From Echinometra lucunter (Eukaryota > Echinodermata > Echinoidea > Camarodonta > Echinometridae), in the NCBI GenBank assembly GCA_029962745.1, contig CM057152.1, positions 27,278,507 to 27,342,506 of the forward strand: a stretch of DNA of 64,000 bases, in the 5' to 3' direction. The notes beneath the pieces were generated by a model. That model saw nothing but the letters and a program-made list of their open reading frames with translations, did no database searches and was not told where the DNA came from. A program made the position numbers and the translations under genes. Of this stretch, positions 33,518 through 47,600 are shown one piece after another. The stretch's first letter is position 1, and each line of letters begins with the position of its first letter.

Positions 33518-36500
33518 TTAAGAGATATTTTATTTCCTTCCTCTCATACAGCAATACATAACATTATCAAATCAAATCATGTAAAAAGAGATAAGAGGAC
33601 AAGACATATTCATGAACACTTAATCATATACATGTAGATTCATCAATTGATGAAAAAAAAAAACTTGATTACATAACTCAAGGATCATAGAAAAATCTCA
33701 AATTATACATGATTATACAATCTCTTTTTTTTTCAAATAAACAGCTTATAACCACAAAAAAGAGAGAGAGAGAAAGGGATATTAGATTAGGCCTACATTA
33801 CCTAACCCCGCCACCCTCACATCCCCCTCCTCCCACCCTATCCCTTTCTCCTCCCTTTCACCCCGCATATCATATCATATATGATATGATATATAGCCTA
33901 CACACCCGCACACACACGCACACACAGTGCGTCCAATTAAAAACGAAACCAAAATTAATCGATGTTTAATCAATGTTTTAATCATTATGATTAATAACTG
34001 ATAATTATTTGTAAAGTTAAGACCCTCTTCTGCATTGGCGTAAATCCCGGGGGAATGGGGGGATATATCCCCCTACTTTTTCGAGAGGGGGGATGGCGTG
34101 TACAAATTTTCCCCTCACGTACTTTTTAAGGAGGAAATTATATTTTGATTAATCATTTAGTAAAATTTTTGATAATCTTTCATGAATAACCATCATATCT
34201 TAAAATTTCTATTTGAAAATGCGATTTAAAACCAGAAAAGCGGCTATTTTTGGCTCGCTCGCTCGCAAAATAAAAATTAAAATGTGTAAGGGGGTCTGTA
34301 CGGGTGGGTGACGGTGTGTGTTTATACTTAAATGTGAGTTCGACAGAAAAAATATCGGCAAAAAAGTCGATCATCCCCCACCCCTCAAAGTGGATTTACG
34401 CCGGTGTTCTTCTGTCATCAGATGCCACTCATGATACATTTTTTATGGATGAGTGAATAAAGACGATAATATGAATCAGGTCTACCAAAAAGTCGTTGGG
34501 CCAACGATATCTGAATTTCAGTGATATAATCACATTTCCATAAAGTTCATTTTCTGCTCTTTCCTTTCACATCTCAGTCGGGAAAAATGAGGAAGGGATG
34601 ACAGAGATATGATTATTTGAAGTATTGATTGCATTTCCGTACTTTTTAAAAATCATCCGGGTATTGTTTGCAGCTGACCGATTTTTTTGCATGAATAGAT
34701 GTGGAGATAGTCAAGTGAGGATTTAAAACTTGCGTGTTGAAACCCCCTCCCTTCCCACCCTCCTCCTCCTCCTCCACAAGATCACCGCCACCTAACTCCC
34801 CATTCCCGCCTTCATCCCACTCCATCCCTAAATTCGGAACCCCATATCAACTTTTCACTCCCTGATCTGATCATGATCCCTCTCTCTCCCTCTGCATGTG
34901 TGTCTGTATATTAAATGAGAGTCCCAAATACTCAATTCTGATTGGATGAAAAATGAAAATCAAGTTGCATTTAATTTTTTGAGTTGTGTTTAATCGCAAC
35001 TTTTTATGCAAGAGGGCCATGGTCGTATGTTCATCCGATGAAGTGATTTAGTCAAACAGCACTGCAAAACTGAACACTTTCAAAACAAAATAAATTTCGT
35101 AGTTTCCATAAACGCTATTGATAAATTCGACCAGAAATGTTACCTTACAAACAGTCTCCAAATCAGTAAACCAATGGTTTACATGTGATCCAGTTAAAAA
35201 AAAAAAATATGTATCTCGTGTTAGTTTATTTTTGTTCCTTTTAGTACTTAAATATCTGGTTGCTTGCTCAGGTTCATGAATAAGTCGTTCACAGTGTGTC
35301 CAAGTTTAGTGCCTTTGATCACCATTTCACTCCACACGTGACTTTACACTGCCGAATGCCATAGTTTTCATCAAGCCCCCTAAGCTCCGCCATTACCTTT
35401 CGTCCATTAGAAGCCGAAATAAGCCCTTCTAAATAATTCATGAGCTGTCATGAATTATGCATTTTGTGAGATGCTCCCCCTTCACACAGCTTACCCACAT
35501 GACAAATAGTACGCGATGCGAAACAATGCAGACATCAGCGCGAGAGGAAAGGTCAAACCGCGTAATATATGTATTTATTGTAATTTTATTCACACATTGC
35601 GCGCTGCCCGCGCAAGGTATGTAGCAAATCAACTTCGACCATTCTGATGCGCTAGTCAACGCACTTAAACTGGTTATCGATCACAAAAAAGATAATAGTA
35701 CGGGGGCGGGGCGTCCGATCTATCATTCTTCTATTTTGTTTACGTGACTGGGTACACAACATCTGTATTGAACTATTATATCTTGTAGTCAATGATTTCT
35801 TTCTTTTTTTTTAACTGGTGGCCTCTACAATAGTTGGTTGGACCCTTAAAAAAAAAAAAAAAACATTTTCTCCATGAAGGTCTGAACCCTCCAATGATTT
35901 ACCTATCTGTTATAATTTCTTTCTAACTGTACTTCAGTCTTTGTGTAAACATATTTAATTTTAAAATTCACTTTCATTTATTATCAAATCCAAACATCCA
36001 TTTATTTCTTTATTTTTTGTCTGAACCCTCAAATGAATAACCTATCTGTTATAATTTCTTTCTAACTGTACTTCAGTCTTTGCGTCCACAGATATGATTT
36101 TAAAATTCACTTTCATTCATTATCAAATCCAAGCATCCATTCATTTATTTATTCATTTATTTATTTATTTATTTATTTACTTATTTTTTGTTCACTCTCT
36201 TTTGCAATACTCCTTTCACCGGCTAATCTGGGAGGTGGGAAGAGATTATGAAGGCACTCTGATGTGGAGAGAAGGGGAAAGAGAGCTCCAAGAAGAGGGA
36301 ATAGAGGGGGAAACTTATCTGATGATGATAATAATCAAGTAGAAGAGAAAGGGGAAAAATATAGAACTGAAGAAATAATGATCACACATATTGCCCCATT
36401 TGCTGTACACTTTACTAATTCCATTTCTGCTCTCATACCCTTCAGTCTCAGCTAGCTCATTCACAGATTTTACTATCAAAAATACTTCTTTTCAAGATAT

Positions 36501-39500
36501 CCACTCTTTTTTACTCGGCACAGTTGTTCGCTTTCTTTCTCTTGTAGCTTTGCTAAAGCAATTTAAATTTGACACATCACTTCTATCTTTTCACCTTCTC
36601 AAGCCTTCACACTTTTGGTTTACCTTCATAGCCGTATGCAAATAGGGGGCAGTCCCCCCCCCCCCCCCCCCCCAAAAAAAAAAAAATTCAACCCCTTTTT
36701 TTTCCTTTACTTTTTTTTGGGGGGGGGGAATGCCCTAAATTAAATTCTATTTCAATTCTAAAAATGCAAAAGCTCCCACTCGGTCACTTTGTTCCCTTGC
36801 TTGCACATTTCCTAAAAACTGAACAAAATTCTTGCCCCCCCCCCTCCAGGAAAAATTCCTGCATACGGCCTTATTTACCTTTAACAACCCTTCACATTGC
36901 ACATGCAGGTACATTGTATTCCCCCCCCCCCCCCCCATAAGCATACTTTCTTAAGGGATAATATTTTTAGTACACAATATTTCTTAAAATGCTGTAAAAA
37001 CCGGTTAATCTTCCAGTGTTCAATGCATGTAGGGGGTCTAAAATAAAGATAGGCCATTAAGTCATTTGCAGATAGTAAACTTTTAATTAGAATAATTTAA
37101 TGATTCAACACATTTTAACTTCAAACATACAAAACTGAAGTTACCTCGATGTAACATTTGCAGGCATCTTGCCAATCTTCATAGAAGTCTAGGGGTTTAT
37201 GAATTCCTACATTCTTTGATTTAGATTCCTATAAAGCAAATATAAAGTAAAAGCCTTTCTTCTCAATTCTAAATTTGAGATGGCAGTTGACATTTTGTCC
37301 ATTTAATTATGTACACATATAACTCATGCAAGATGAGTTGACTTTAATCATTAAAAAAAAAAAAAAGAAATCCCCAAATATTTACTCTGTAGCTTTCATT
37401 TAATGTGATATTCAATGGGACATTTAGTGATAAATTATATCTTAAAATCATCTCTTTGAAAAAATCGTTGCTACTATCTGAAGAAAGCATTATCAGGGAG
37501 TAGATGTCATCTGCAGTCACCGTCAAGGCTGTAGTCTAGGTGACAGGAAGGATGAGCCAAAGTCATAATCCAAAACTCTGTGGAGAAGAAAACCCACAAA
37601 CATAATAAATATATATCAGATGCATTTAATAAGGATTAGTCACACAACATTTAGACACCTGCAAGAAGGACTAAAATGCACAAGGTAGGAGTGTGCAAGT
37701 GAAGAAATCCAGCTACACATATTTTATCCTACAGACATTTTAGAATTTCATGTTTCTGATAGCCCAACTGGAGCATAAATGATGCAGACAAGATATAAAA
37801 TGAAAAATACTTCTGAAGCAAACTAATGCTCATACGGTAATTTAGTAATATTTGGTAATGAAAGGGACTTCGAGTCACAAACAACATTGGACGGGTCAGA
37901 TTATGCACTGCAGGATGTAATGTTACTGAAATCTAGTAAATGTAGGCCTCAATACATTTATTTTGTAGACCACTCTATGAAACCAATTAAAGTACTTTGG
38001 TAAACTAGAAAATCTCATCTATGACAGTAAATCACATCTAAGACTTTGTTATGGAGGAACATGGGAGAGGGAAAATATTTACATGTGCAATGAAACATAC
38101 TTTACAACATATAGTTAGAGGTATGAATTTGTGTTACGAGTCTCCTGGAAAAGTTAGTTGTTAGTTGTTACCTGTCACTTTACAGGACTTTCTGCTTCAT
38201 CCTGGACTTGTAGTGACATGTAGTGGACATGTTGTGACATTCATCAGTAGAATTCTTCCAGCCTTCCAATATCTAACTGTGTGAACAAAAAAAAAATATT
38301 AAAAAATAAAATAAAAAATAGAATAAATTTAAAAATCAATATCACTGTACCTGTCCAAGTTGTAATGCATTTCTGACTGAGATACTTGCATTGAAATATA
38401 CATGGAGTATTTATAGTTCTATCAAATTTTACTTATCATTACATGGTGCATCCAAGATTTTAGATTTCCTTCATGTAGAAATAGAAAAGCTTACCATGGA
38501 GTTACAAACATTTACATAATATGCCTGTAATCCATCCCCAGAAAAATGTTTTAGTTCTGCCACCAAAATAGAACAGGGCTATTGTAAACTGCCATTAACC
38601 AGACTACAAAGAAACCATACATGTATTAAACAAGTGTCTGAATAGCCCCCCCCCCCCCCAAAAAAAAAAAAATAAATAAATAAAATAAAATAAAAAATAA
38701 GTAAATAAATAAATGAAGTAATAAAAATGATTACAAAAACTAAGAATAAAACTGAATAAATCAAACACATGGAATAGCATCCACACAGTAGAATCTTCTG
38801 TCTACATGTATGTTCAGAAGGGAGTAGGGTGAGAGGGCTAAGGACAGTTTGTCCAGATCTAGATCTACTCAAAATTTTAAGAGACTTCCAGAGGTTTAAC
38901 TGTTCTAGCTCAACTTTTCAACTGAAGAATGTAGTCATTCTTAGGTAGATTCAACAGTTAGACATAGACTAATGGTCATTCAATAATTGTTTCAACTTCA
39001 AATGTTTGGAGTTTACAAGAGCAACAAAATGGCAAAAGCATCAACCGGAATCGTTAGCCTAAATAATTACCATCTACGCTCTACCGGAATGCCCGCAAAT
39101 TCATTACTTTAATCATCATAAAGTGAATAAGAAAGAAAAGTGTTCTGGAAAATTTTTGTTGTTACCTGTCACTTCAGAGGATTCTCTGCTTCACCTGGGA
39201 ACTATACATGTATTACATGATGTAGTGATGTTCATCAGTTGAATTCTTCCAGCCTTCCAGTTCCAATATTTCCATCTGTGGGAACAAAAAACAAAAACAA
39301 AAACAAAACAAAAACATTATTACAACCAAGCAGATTGCAACATTTATCATGTAATATTTGATAGTTACTTCAAACTGCAGTCAGCAACATTTTCTATCTT
39401 CAGAAGAGGTGGGGTGAGACTGAGAGGTTGAACAAGATTTCAAGATTTCAAGATAATTTATTGTCATGTATAAAAAGTACACAAAATTTGTTTACGGACA

Positions 39501-41584
39501 TGGTAATGTGCATAAATGAAAATAAATAACAGAGTCAACTAGTCTAGATTCAACTTCCAAGTAGACCTATAGGCTATACAAGTGTGTCCAAATCTACTTT
39601 AGATTTGTTAACAGAATTTCTGATAACTGTTAGATCTTGTAAACTGATGAATGTGGATAGTAAGACCTAGACTAAAGTAACGGTCAAATGTTGAAGGCTT
39701 ACAAGAGTTAAAAACACTGACAAAATCAACCGGGGCCGTCGACGTATACAGTGTGTTCCATTGTGTGCTCTCCAGTCTGCAATGCAGTGTCACTGTTCAG
39801 CGGGTCCAAATAACATATTTAGAGTAGATCTAACGTTAACGTTAGATCTAGTCTACACACACTAGCGGTCTAACGTTAGTAATAATCTAATAAATTCTGC
39901 CGGAGTGTTCACTCACAAAAATCCTGTTGTCTAATCTAGGTCTGAATTTGATTTTTCATGACGCCAAACTTCTGATTTGAACAATCTTACAGATATTCAA
40001 AACAGTTCAAGAACGGTCAACGTGAACACCAGAATTATCATAGATAGCCCCCGGCATTAGTCCGGGGGAGCTACCTCGAGTGCATGGTGCGAGAACGGTA
40101 CCCGCGGTCAATCTAGCTCATGACGATGAAAACCAAACTGTAAACTCGAGAGTACAATGTTTCTAGCTCTTTCGGAAACAGCTGTTAGCAATTATTTCAA
40201 ATTGTAAAGAAATTATTGTAGATTAAGAAGAATAACCAACTATTTTGAAACAAATGGTCAAATTTCTTATATTTAATCATAATTGCAGTGGTACTCACGT
40301 TTTCTCTGTGAAGTAGAAACCTCTAACTTTATGCGAGTAAGCACGTCATGCATGAATTTGCATAATTGTGACGTAATAAGGTCAAATGAATAACCATATT
40401 TCGGGAACGATATTATCGAAGCAAATACATATTTATGAGGCTATAATCCAATCAAAGGTGCTTATTTCGGTTCATGAATATTTAGAAGGGCTTATTTTCG
40501 GCTTCTAATGGACGAAAGCTGGGCGGGGCTTAACCCCATAGGCGTAATGCTTTCCGCGTGTGCTGCTTTCTGTCTAGCTATATATTTAAAACGTCTTTGG
40601 TTTTCATGGCCCGACGGATCACGCCAGGCTGCTGCCGTAGAGACTTTTTACTCTAGCACTTCAGCAGTGATTCTCTTTCGCAGATCTTCCAGATTTGTGA
40701 TATAATTATTATGTAGATTAACAGAGTTCATGACCAGTGTACTAGAAAGATGACGTAACTTCATAGTAAATGAGAGAAAGATGACATAATGCGAGTGTGA
40801 AGTATATAAAGACATGAAGAGAGAGAGCAGAAAAGGGGGTATTTGGGGAGCGTTTCATGAAGAGCCCGGGAAGAGCCTTGTCGGGGATTTTCACTGACTA
40901 ATTTGCTCTCAGCCAATCAGATGCGAGGATTTTCAGTAGCTTATAACAGTTGTCAGTGAAAATCACTGACAAAACTCTTCATGAAACACTCCCCAGGTTT
41001 GGGGGTATTCGACATCATGAGTGTCCGATGAGGAAAAATAAATAATATGAATATTGATGGAAAACGACCGTTCATGCAGCCTTTTACCACGTTCATGACA
41101 AAGTTTCAAAAGAAATGATTTAGGGGTGTATATGAAAACGCCAATTCCAAGTGAGTGATATGATTTCTTTTGTACTGTTTTTCTCAATTTTCAAACAAGG
41201 TCAACAGACTAACTTTCGTCAGGTGAACATCGGTACCACTCATTTCTTGAACGCAGTTATACAACGTCGTCACCTGACACGTGTGGCCATCTTGAGGCTA
41301 TGTGGGACTGCTTCTCGAGCTCTTGAACCTTGTGTCGAGTTCCCAGATGACCTTAAGAAGGTAAGGAACTTTGACATTTACCAACGAAGTTCATCAGGAG
41401 AAAAAAGTTATGGTAAGGAGACGTTGTAGGGCAAAGCAACTTCCCTCACCCACATGTACATAGATGGAAAAAGTGTAGACAACCAAATTCTGTATGCAAG
41501 TTTTGTTTTGAAATTATAAGACTTTTGCTTTTAATCCTTATCCACAACTTACTTATCAAATCCAAGTGTCATTATTATTATTAT

Positions 41585-41631
<47 letters not shown>

Positions 41632-44600
41632 ATTAATTAAAATAATAAAATAATACCCTCCCCTCGCTGTCATTCAGAATGTCCTAGCGACCTCCCCTCT
41701 TGCAGAATCACTAGGATCATTCTCAGAATTATTTTTATGGGAGATGTTGGTAATCACTATTGTAATAATTATGATCTTGAAAAATATCTTGTTTGTGGAA
41801 TATGAGATTTTTGCATGAATGTTCGATTCCAGTCACTTGACATTATTGAGGACCTATGGAATTTTTTTTTTCACCTGACTAAATTTAAAAAGGGGCTGTC
41901 TTAACAAGACCCTGTAGAGTGTAGACTTCACCCTTAATTCAATTCCCGTATGTATATCCAACGATCAGAAATGCACTTGCACAAGCGCTCTGTAAATGAC
42001 CTGAATTTTTGTTTGTACCGGTACCTATCAGTAACTTTATTCTGATTAAATTAAACTTGAAACATGAACTGTAATTTAGATTTCCCTTATGGCTTATCTG
42101 TCTTCTTGCCCCTAACACCTCCCCCACATTCTCTTCCAGGCAGTGTATGATTGTCATTATTTCTTGAATGGGGGCTTCAACTATGATGGGCAGCCAATAA
42201 CCCCTTTCGACCCCAAGGAGGTCGTGGGGTGTTTAGATGAACTCAAGGGAAAGGGCATCACGAAAATCGTAGTCAGTTGCGTCTTCGCACCTGTCAACGC
42301 AGACCAAGAAAAGAAGGTAGTGCAAAGAAGTGAAATCCTCTTTTCCTTCTTGCTTGCAAAATGATTATTCTGTAAAAACAAAACAAGAAACAAAAACAAA
42401 ACGCTCTTCTTCCCTTTCTTTAAGGCAAAAAAAAATTGTTATGTTGCCCTCAATCGACCGACCGTAAAATGCGAAAAAAAAAACAGTTTCAGTTTTTGTT
42501 TTGTTTTTGTTTTGTTTGTTTTTTTAGCAGACCGGGATCCAAATATACAAAACCACCATTTTTGTGAGAAAATCTCAGATCTGGCCAAGAATTTGCTAAA
42601 CTTTGTATTCAATGGCTTAAAAAAACACTTTTATATGCGTTTTGACTGTGTTTTGCCTGCGTTTTCCCAATTAGAAACTCATAAAAAATATCGGAAAACT
42701 CAACTTTCTCACGTCACACAATTGCACATATTACACATGAGTGTTGGCTCGCGCTCGCTCGCGTGCATAAGTTACAGTCCAGTGGGGTAGTAAAAAAAAA
42801 AATCGACCGACCGACCCAATTTTCAAATTTTGTGCATGTGAGGGCAACATAACATTTTTTTTGAGGGGGGGGGGGGGGGCTAATGTCACAACTTTTTTGT
42901 ACGTACTTCCTTCATCCGGAACTTTAGAAAATCCTAGATCTGATACCGGCAATAGAGTATCCCTTTTTCATCTTCCCCATTGCCCTCATTTTGTTGTTAC
43001 ATTGAATTTTCTGATGATCGATATGAAGTATGGTTAATCGTAGGATAAAGGACAACCCAAGAGTATGTACAGAGTAGTTGATATATCAATAACATTTTAT
43101 GTAACGCGGGGTAGCAGAGACAATATTGCAGAGTTTATGAATCCAGGTTCAGACCATAAATCTCTCAGTATCCGTTGGTACATCGATTTGAAAAATAAAA
43201 CATGGGCCATCTGTTAAAACGACTATGTGTGGACTGCGTGCCAAATGTTCGAAGAAATCTTTTCCCTTTCCACGAAAGATTTACTAAATCATTCTTGAAC
43301 AAAAACATTCAACAAATTTGAACAAAATTCACATTGTCACAAACGGTTATGTTAGTTGCACAACTCTTCATTTATCTAGAAATAAAACAAACTTTATATA
43401 AATTTATATTTCACCTCATCTGTTTCAACATAGGTTTAGATGAATATGAATCATTATTTTATTCTTCGCAATTCTTCGTTTGACTGGTATAGATATGTTT
43501 AAACTGAAACGGAAAATAAACTTTCAGTTCAATTCACTGTTTTCAGTCAATCATAAACATACAATTATCAATACAGTGCATAACAAAATCGAAAGAAATA
43601 AGTAATGACAGTATTCATAAAAATGTCTTTTCATCGATAAAATCAGTATTTAATAATTAATTATAGAAATGCAGATATTTGACCGAAAGCATAAATGGAG
43701 TCATATTAAACAAATTGTTTGAATCTCAGGTGAGGGACCTGATTAAAGAACACTACAAGGAAGCAAGCGTGACACTCTCTCACAATGTCGGTCAGATGGG
43801 ACTCCTGGAGAGAGAGAATGCCGCCATCTTGAATGAATCATTGAAGCCACTTTGCAGAGAAACGATCCATGCATTCCACAAGGCTCTCCGTGAGCTTGAT
43901 ATTCAATGCCCATTCTTCATGACGCAAAATGATGGAACCATAATCAGGTGAGCTTTAAAAAAAAGGAAATAATTTTGGTCAAACGCAAGGTAGATGGTTG
44001 GAGCACAACCAACCATTTTCCTTCTTTGTGTCACCCCCCCCCCACACACACACACACACACAACACACGCACGCGCACACACACACACAATACGATAATA
44101 GATAATCAAGATGGAAATGTGTCTTATCCTTTTGATGTGTTTAAGAATTGCTTCCATTTACAGAATAACATTGCCAGGCCCTCTTGCATAAAAATAAGTT
44201 GTGGATAAATGCAACTAAAAACAGATTAACACAACTCTCTTAATGTGTCAACCTTAATAGGATTGAGTATTTAGGACCTGCAGTTTTTGTTTTTTGTTTG
44301 CTTGTTGTTTGTTTGAATTGTTTTTGCATCGTTTTCATGCAAGAGGGGCCGTGGTCGGGGAGTAATGAAGAATCCATTGCCTCTAACCATGCAATCAGAC
44401 AGGGGTAAATCGATGTGTATGTAGCATGAACAATGTGGACGATAATCGTGATGAATTCGGAGGATGAATAGGAAGAAGAGGAGGAGAAGAAGGAAATGGA
44501 GGATAGTGATGATGATGAGGAGGAGGAGGAGGAGGAGGAGGAGGGGCAGATTGAGGAAGAGTAGGAGGGTGATAATTATGATGATGATGGTGATGGTGAG

Positions 44601-47600
44601 AAGTATTATGACAAGTAGCAACAAAGAATGGTGGGATCTCTCTTTCACTGATTAGGGAATTCCAATTTTCCCTTAAAACAGAAAGAAATGAAAAAAATGT
44701 GCACTCTTTAGCACCCTAGTGAAAATTGTCTTCTCTTATGCCTTGTATAGCATATCTCACTATAATTTTATAGTTTTCATATTCCTTTAGTTCTGAATTG
44801 GCTCTCGAAATGCCGGTTCGTACATTTTCTTCTGGACCAACAAACAGCATGAGAGGAGCAGCACATTTGTCAGGTAGGCCTACGTGTGGAAGAGTAACAT
44901 TTTATGAGCATACATGTATATTGCGAGAAACCAACATGCAAGTGTAGTCAATGTCAATTATTTTCCAAATACTGACATGAAAAAGACGTACATTTTTACC
45001 CAGTCATAGCGATACAATATTGAGATACTAGTTGTTGTTGTTTTTCCCAAATACCATGGGACTGTAAAGTTAAATGGATAAATACGTGCTAAGTAATACG
45101 GACCTGTTGAGTTCGAAGTTATAAAACGGTGTTAAGATAACCTAGCTATTAGCTCTTTGACTTTGTCCAATGTATAATTAATGAAGTCATGGCATTGCAA
45201 TCTCATGCATTTCATTTAGTGTCTTCACGGGGTAAGTTGCAAATTAAGTAACATATACTTATGTTTGAAATTTGAAATTTGTGCATTACTTTTGCTCTGG
45301 TACGCTTTGGATATTAATGTAACCTATCTAAAGACCAACTTCTGCCCTTTGAACTTTCTCAGGCGTGACAGACAATGCCGTGGTCATTGACATCGGTGGG
45401 ACATCGACCGACGTTGGCTACCTAATCAAAGGTTTCCCTCGGGAATCGTCTAGCAGGAGCCACATTGCTGGAGTCTCGACCAATTTCAGAATGCCAGATG
45501 TTCAGAGCATTGGCCTTGGTGGTGGATCGCTGGTGCAAGGAGATCGTTCGGTGAGGGAGATGCAGAGTGCAAAGTTTGTACCTTGAAAGATTGATCCTTT
45601 GAATGTCGTTCTTCTGACTGAAATATTATTATTTCCCATTCATCTGCCTTTATTATTATCACTATGAGCAAAGAAATGTTGTTCTGAGTCGTCAGTCTTA
45701 CGAACTGCGATGTACATTGCTTGAATATTTAATGATAACCCTTGTCAAGCATATCCTTATGACAGCTTCTCTTTAGGAGAGTAAATCTGTTGTCCAGGTT
45801 CTGTCGCCTTGGTCTTCTCTGGTAAGACCTCTGTAAAGGCGGGAATGTTTCTCTTGCTAAAAGAATTTCTTGATTATCATGACATTCCTGACGTTAATTC
45901 TAGATGGATTTAACGTCATAGTCGAAATGATTACACATAAAGAAAAATCCTTCGTGAATTTCATTGATTTGTGCTTCTACACGCATATCTTTTTTCACAG
46001 GAGAACATAGCTGTTGGTCCAAGTAGTGTTGGCTATCGTCTGCTTAGTGAGGGTCTTATTTTCGGCGGGAACACTCTCACTGCCACGGATATCGCAGTGG
46101 CAGCTGGCCTTGCTAAGATAGATGGCGATAAAACGAAAGTCGATCAGATTCCAAAGTCCACTGTGAACAGTGCTGTGGACAGAATGCATCAAATGGTTGA
46201 AGAGGTCATTGATCAAATCAAGGTTTGTAATTAGTTGAAATATTACCGGGAAGTTGACTTTTAGAGGAAAGATTTTTCAAGATGCAAAATTTGCGATTTT
46301 GAGATGAACACACGCAATTCTGACGAGTAAAGTGAAATGTAGGGTAACTAATCAGTCATTAAACATGATGAAGAAGATGGAACTATGAATATCAGGGGGG
46401 GGGGAAAGAAAAGGATGGAAACAAGGATAAGTTGTATTAATGTATTAAGGAAGTAAAGGATTTGCATAGAAAACTCTGTCACTATATCGTATTCATATTT
46501 ACGAAGACCATCCAAAATCAGAATTCAGATATTACGTCTTTCTGACCAGTGTAATTTCACAAGTTGGCCTGTTATTGTTAAGGATGTACAAGACATTGCC
46601 CTGGTGAATTACTGCTCCTCTATTAATAATTTATGCTGTGCATATTATACCTTTATCCTTGTCCCTAAGCTAAACCCAGATTTAGCCTTACACTAAACCC
46701 TGATTATTTTTGACCAACATGTGCCCAGAGCAATCGTCGTCCGAACGAAGTAACAGTAATCATATTTTCTCACAATATATTACATTTCAGATCAGCAGTG
46801 ATGATGTACCAGTCATAGTTGTTGGAGGAGGAAGTATTCTTATCGATGAAAATCGTGGCCTCCGCGGAGCCTCTCGTCTCATTAAACCACCTCACTATCA
46901 GGTATGACTTTTTGTTATTTTGTTATTTTCTCTACCCCTTTCCTGAATTCCCCTGAATACCCCCATGATTAATTTCTATTGATCGAAGAAAGCTATCAAC
47001 AGCCTTCTACCTATAAGCTTGCAGATGGTGTTGGTGCTCTCGTAAGTTGTAAATATTCAGTTACAATGGAAACATAATAAGAACATTATGATTAAACGTT
47101 TATAATAAAGCGGAATGTTGACAGACATTATTTTTTCACACCTCAAACCCACCTTAACGACACTTCTGCCGGCGACAAAGTGAGTGTAGTTTGTCTTCCA
47201 CTATAATAGAGCAAGCTTGCAAACCATACATAACGGAAATTTTAAAATTCATTCCTATCAATCTCCTTTGCTTGATAGTCTGCTAATGCAGTTGGTGCTT
47301 CTCTCAGTCAAGTCAGCGGTACAGTAGACTACGTTGTGAACGTCGCTCAGGTCTCCCGAGAAGACGCGGTTAGAACCGCTGAAGCCAGCGCAAAACGTGC
47401 TGCGGTCAGAAACGGAGCTAATGAGTCATCTTTGGAAGTAAGTTTTAATCAGCTCCCTTTTATCTCGTTAATCACTGTAAGTCATCTCTGTTTGTTTTTT
47501 TTTTTTTCTTCTTCTTCTTCTTCTTTCGATTTCCTTCCGACTGAAAAATTGCTTGAAGAAGACAAGGAGTTACTAGGCAAGGGGTTACTTCTATCGTGAG

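Noticed and set aside
44271..44655. Leu/Ile-rich and Arg-rich frames
   Set aside because: Both are translations of the GAG/GAT trinucleotide tract.
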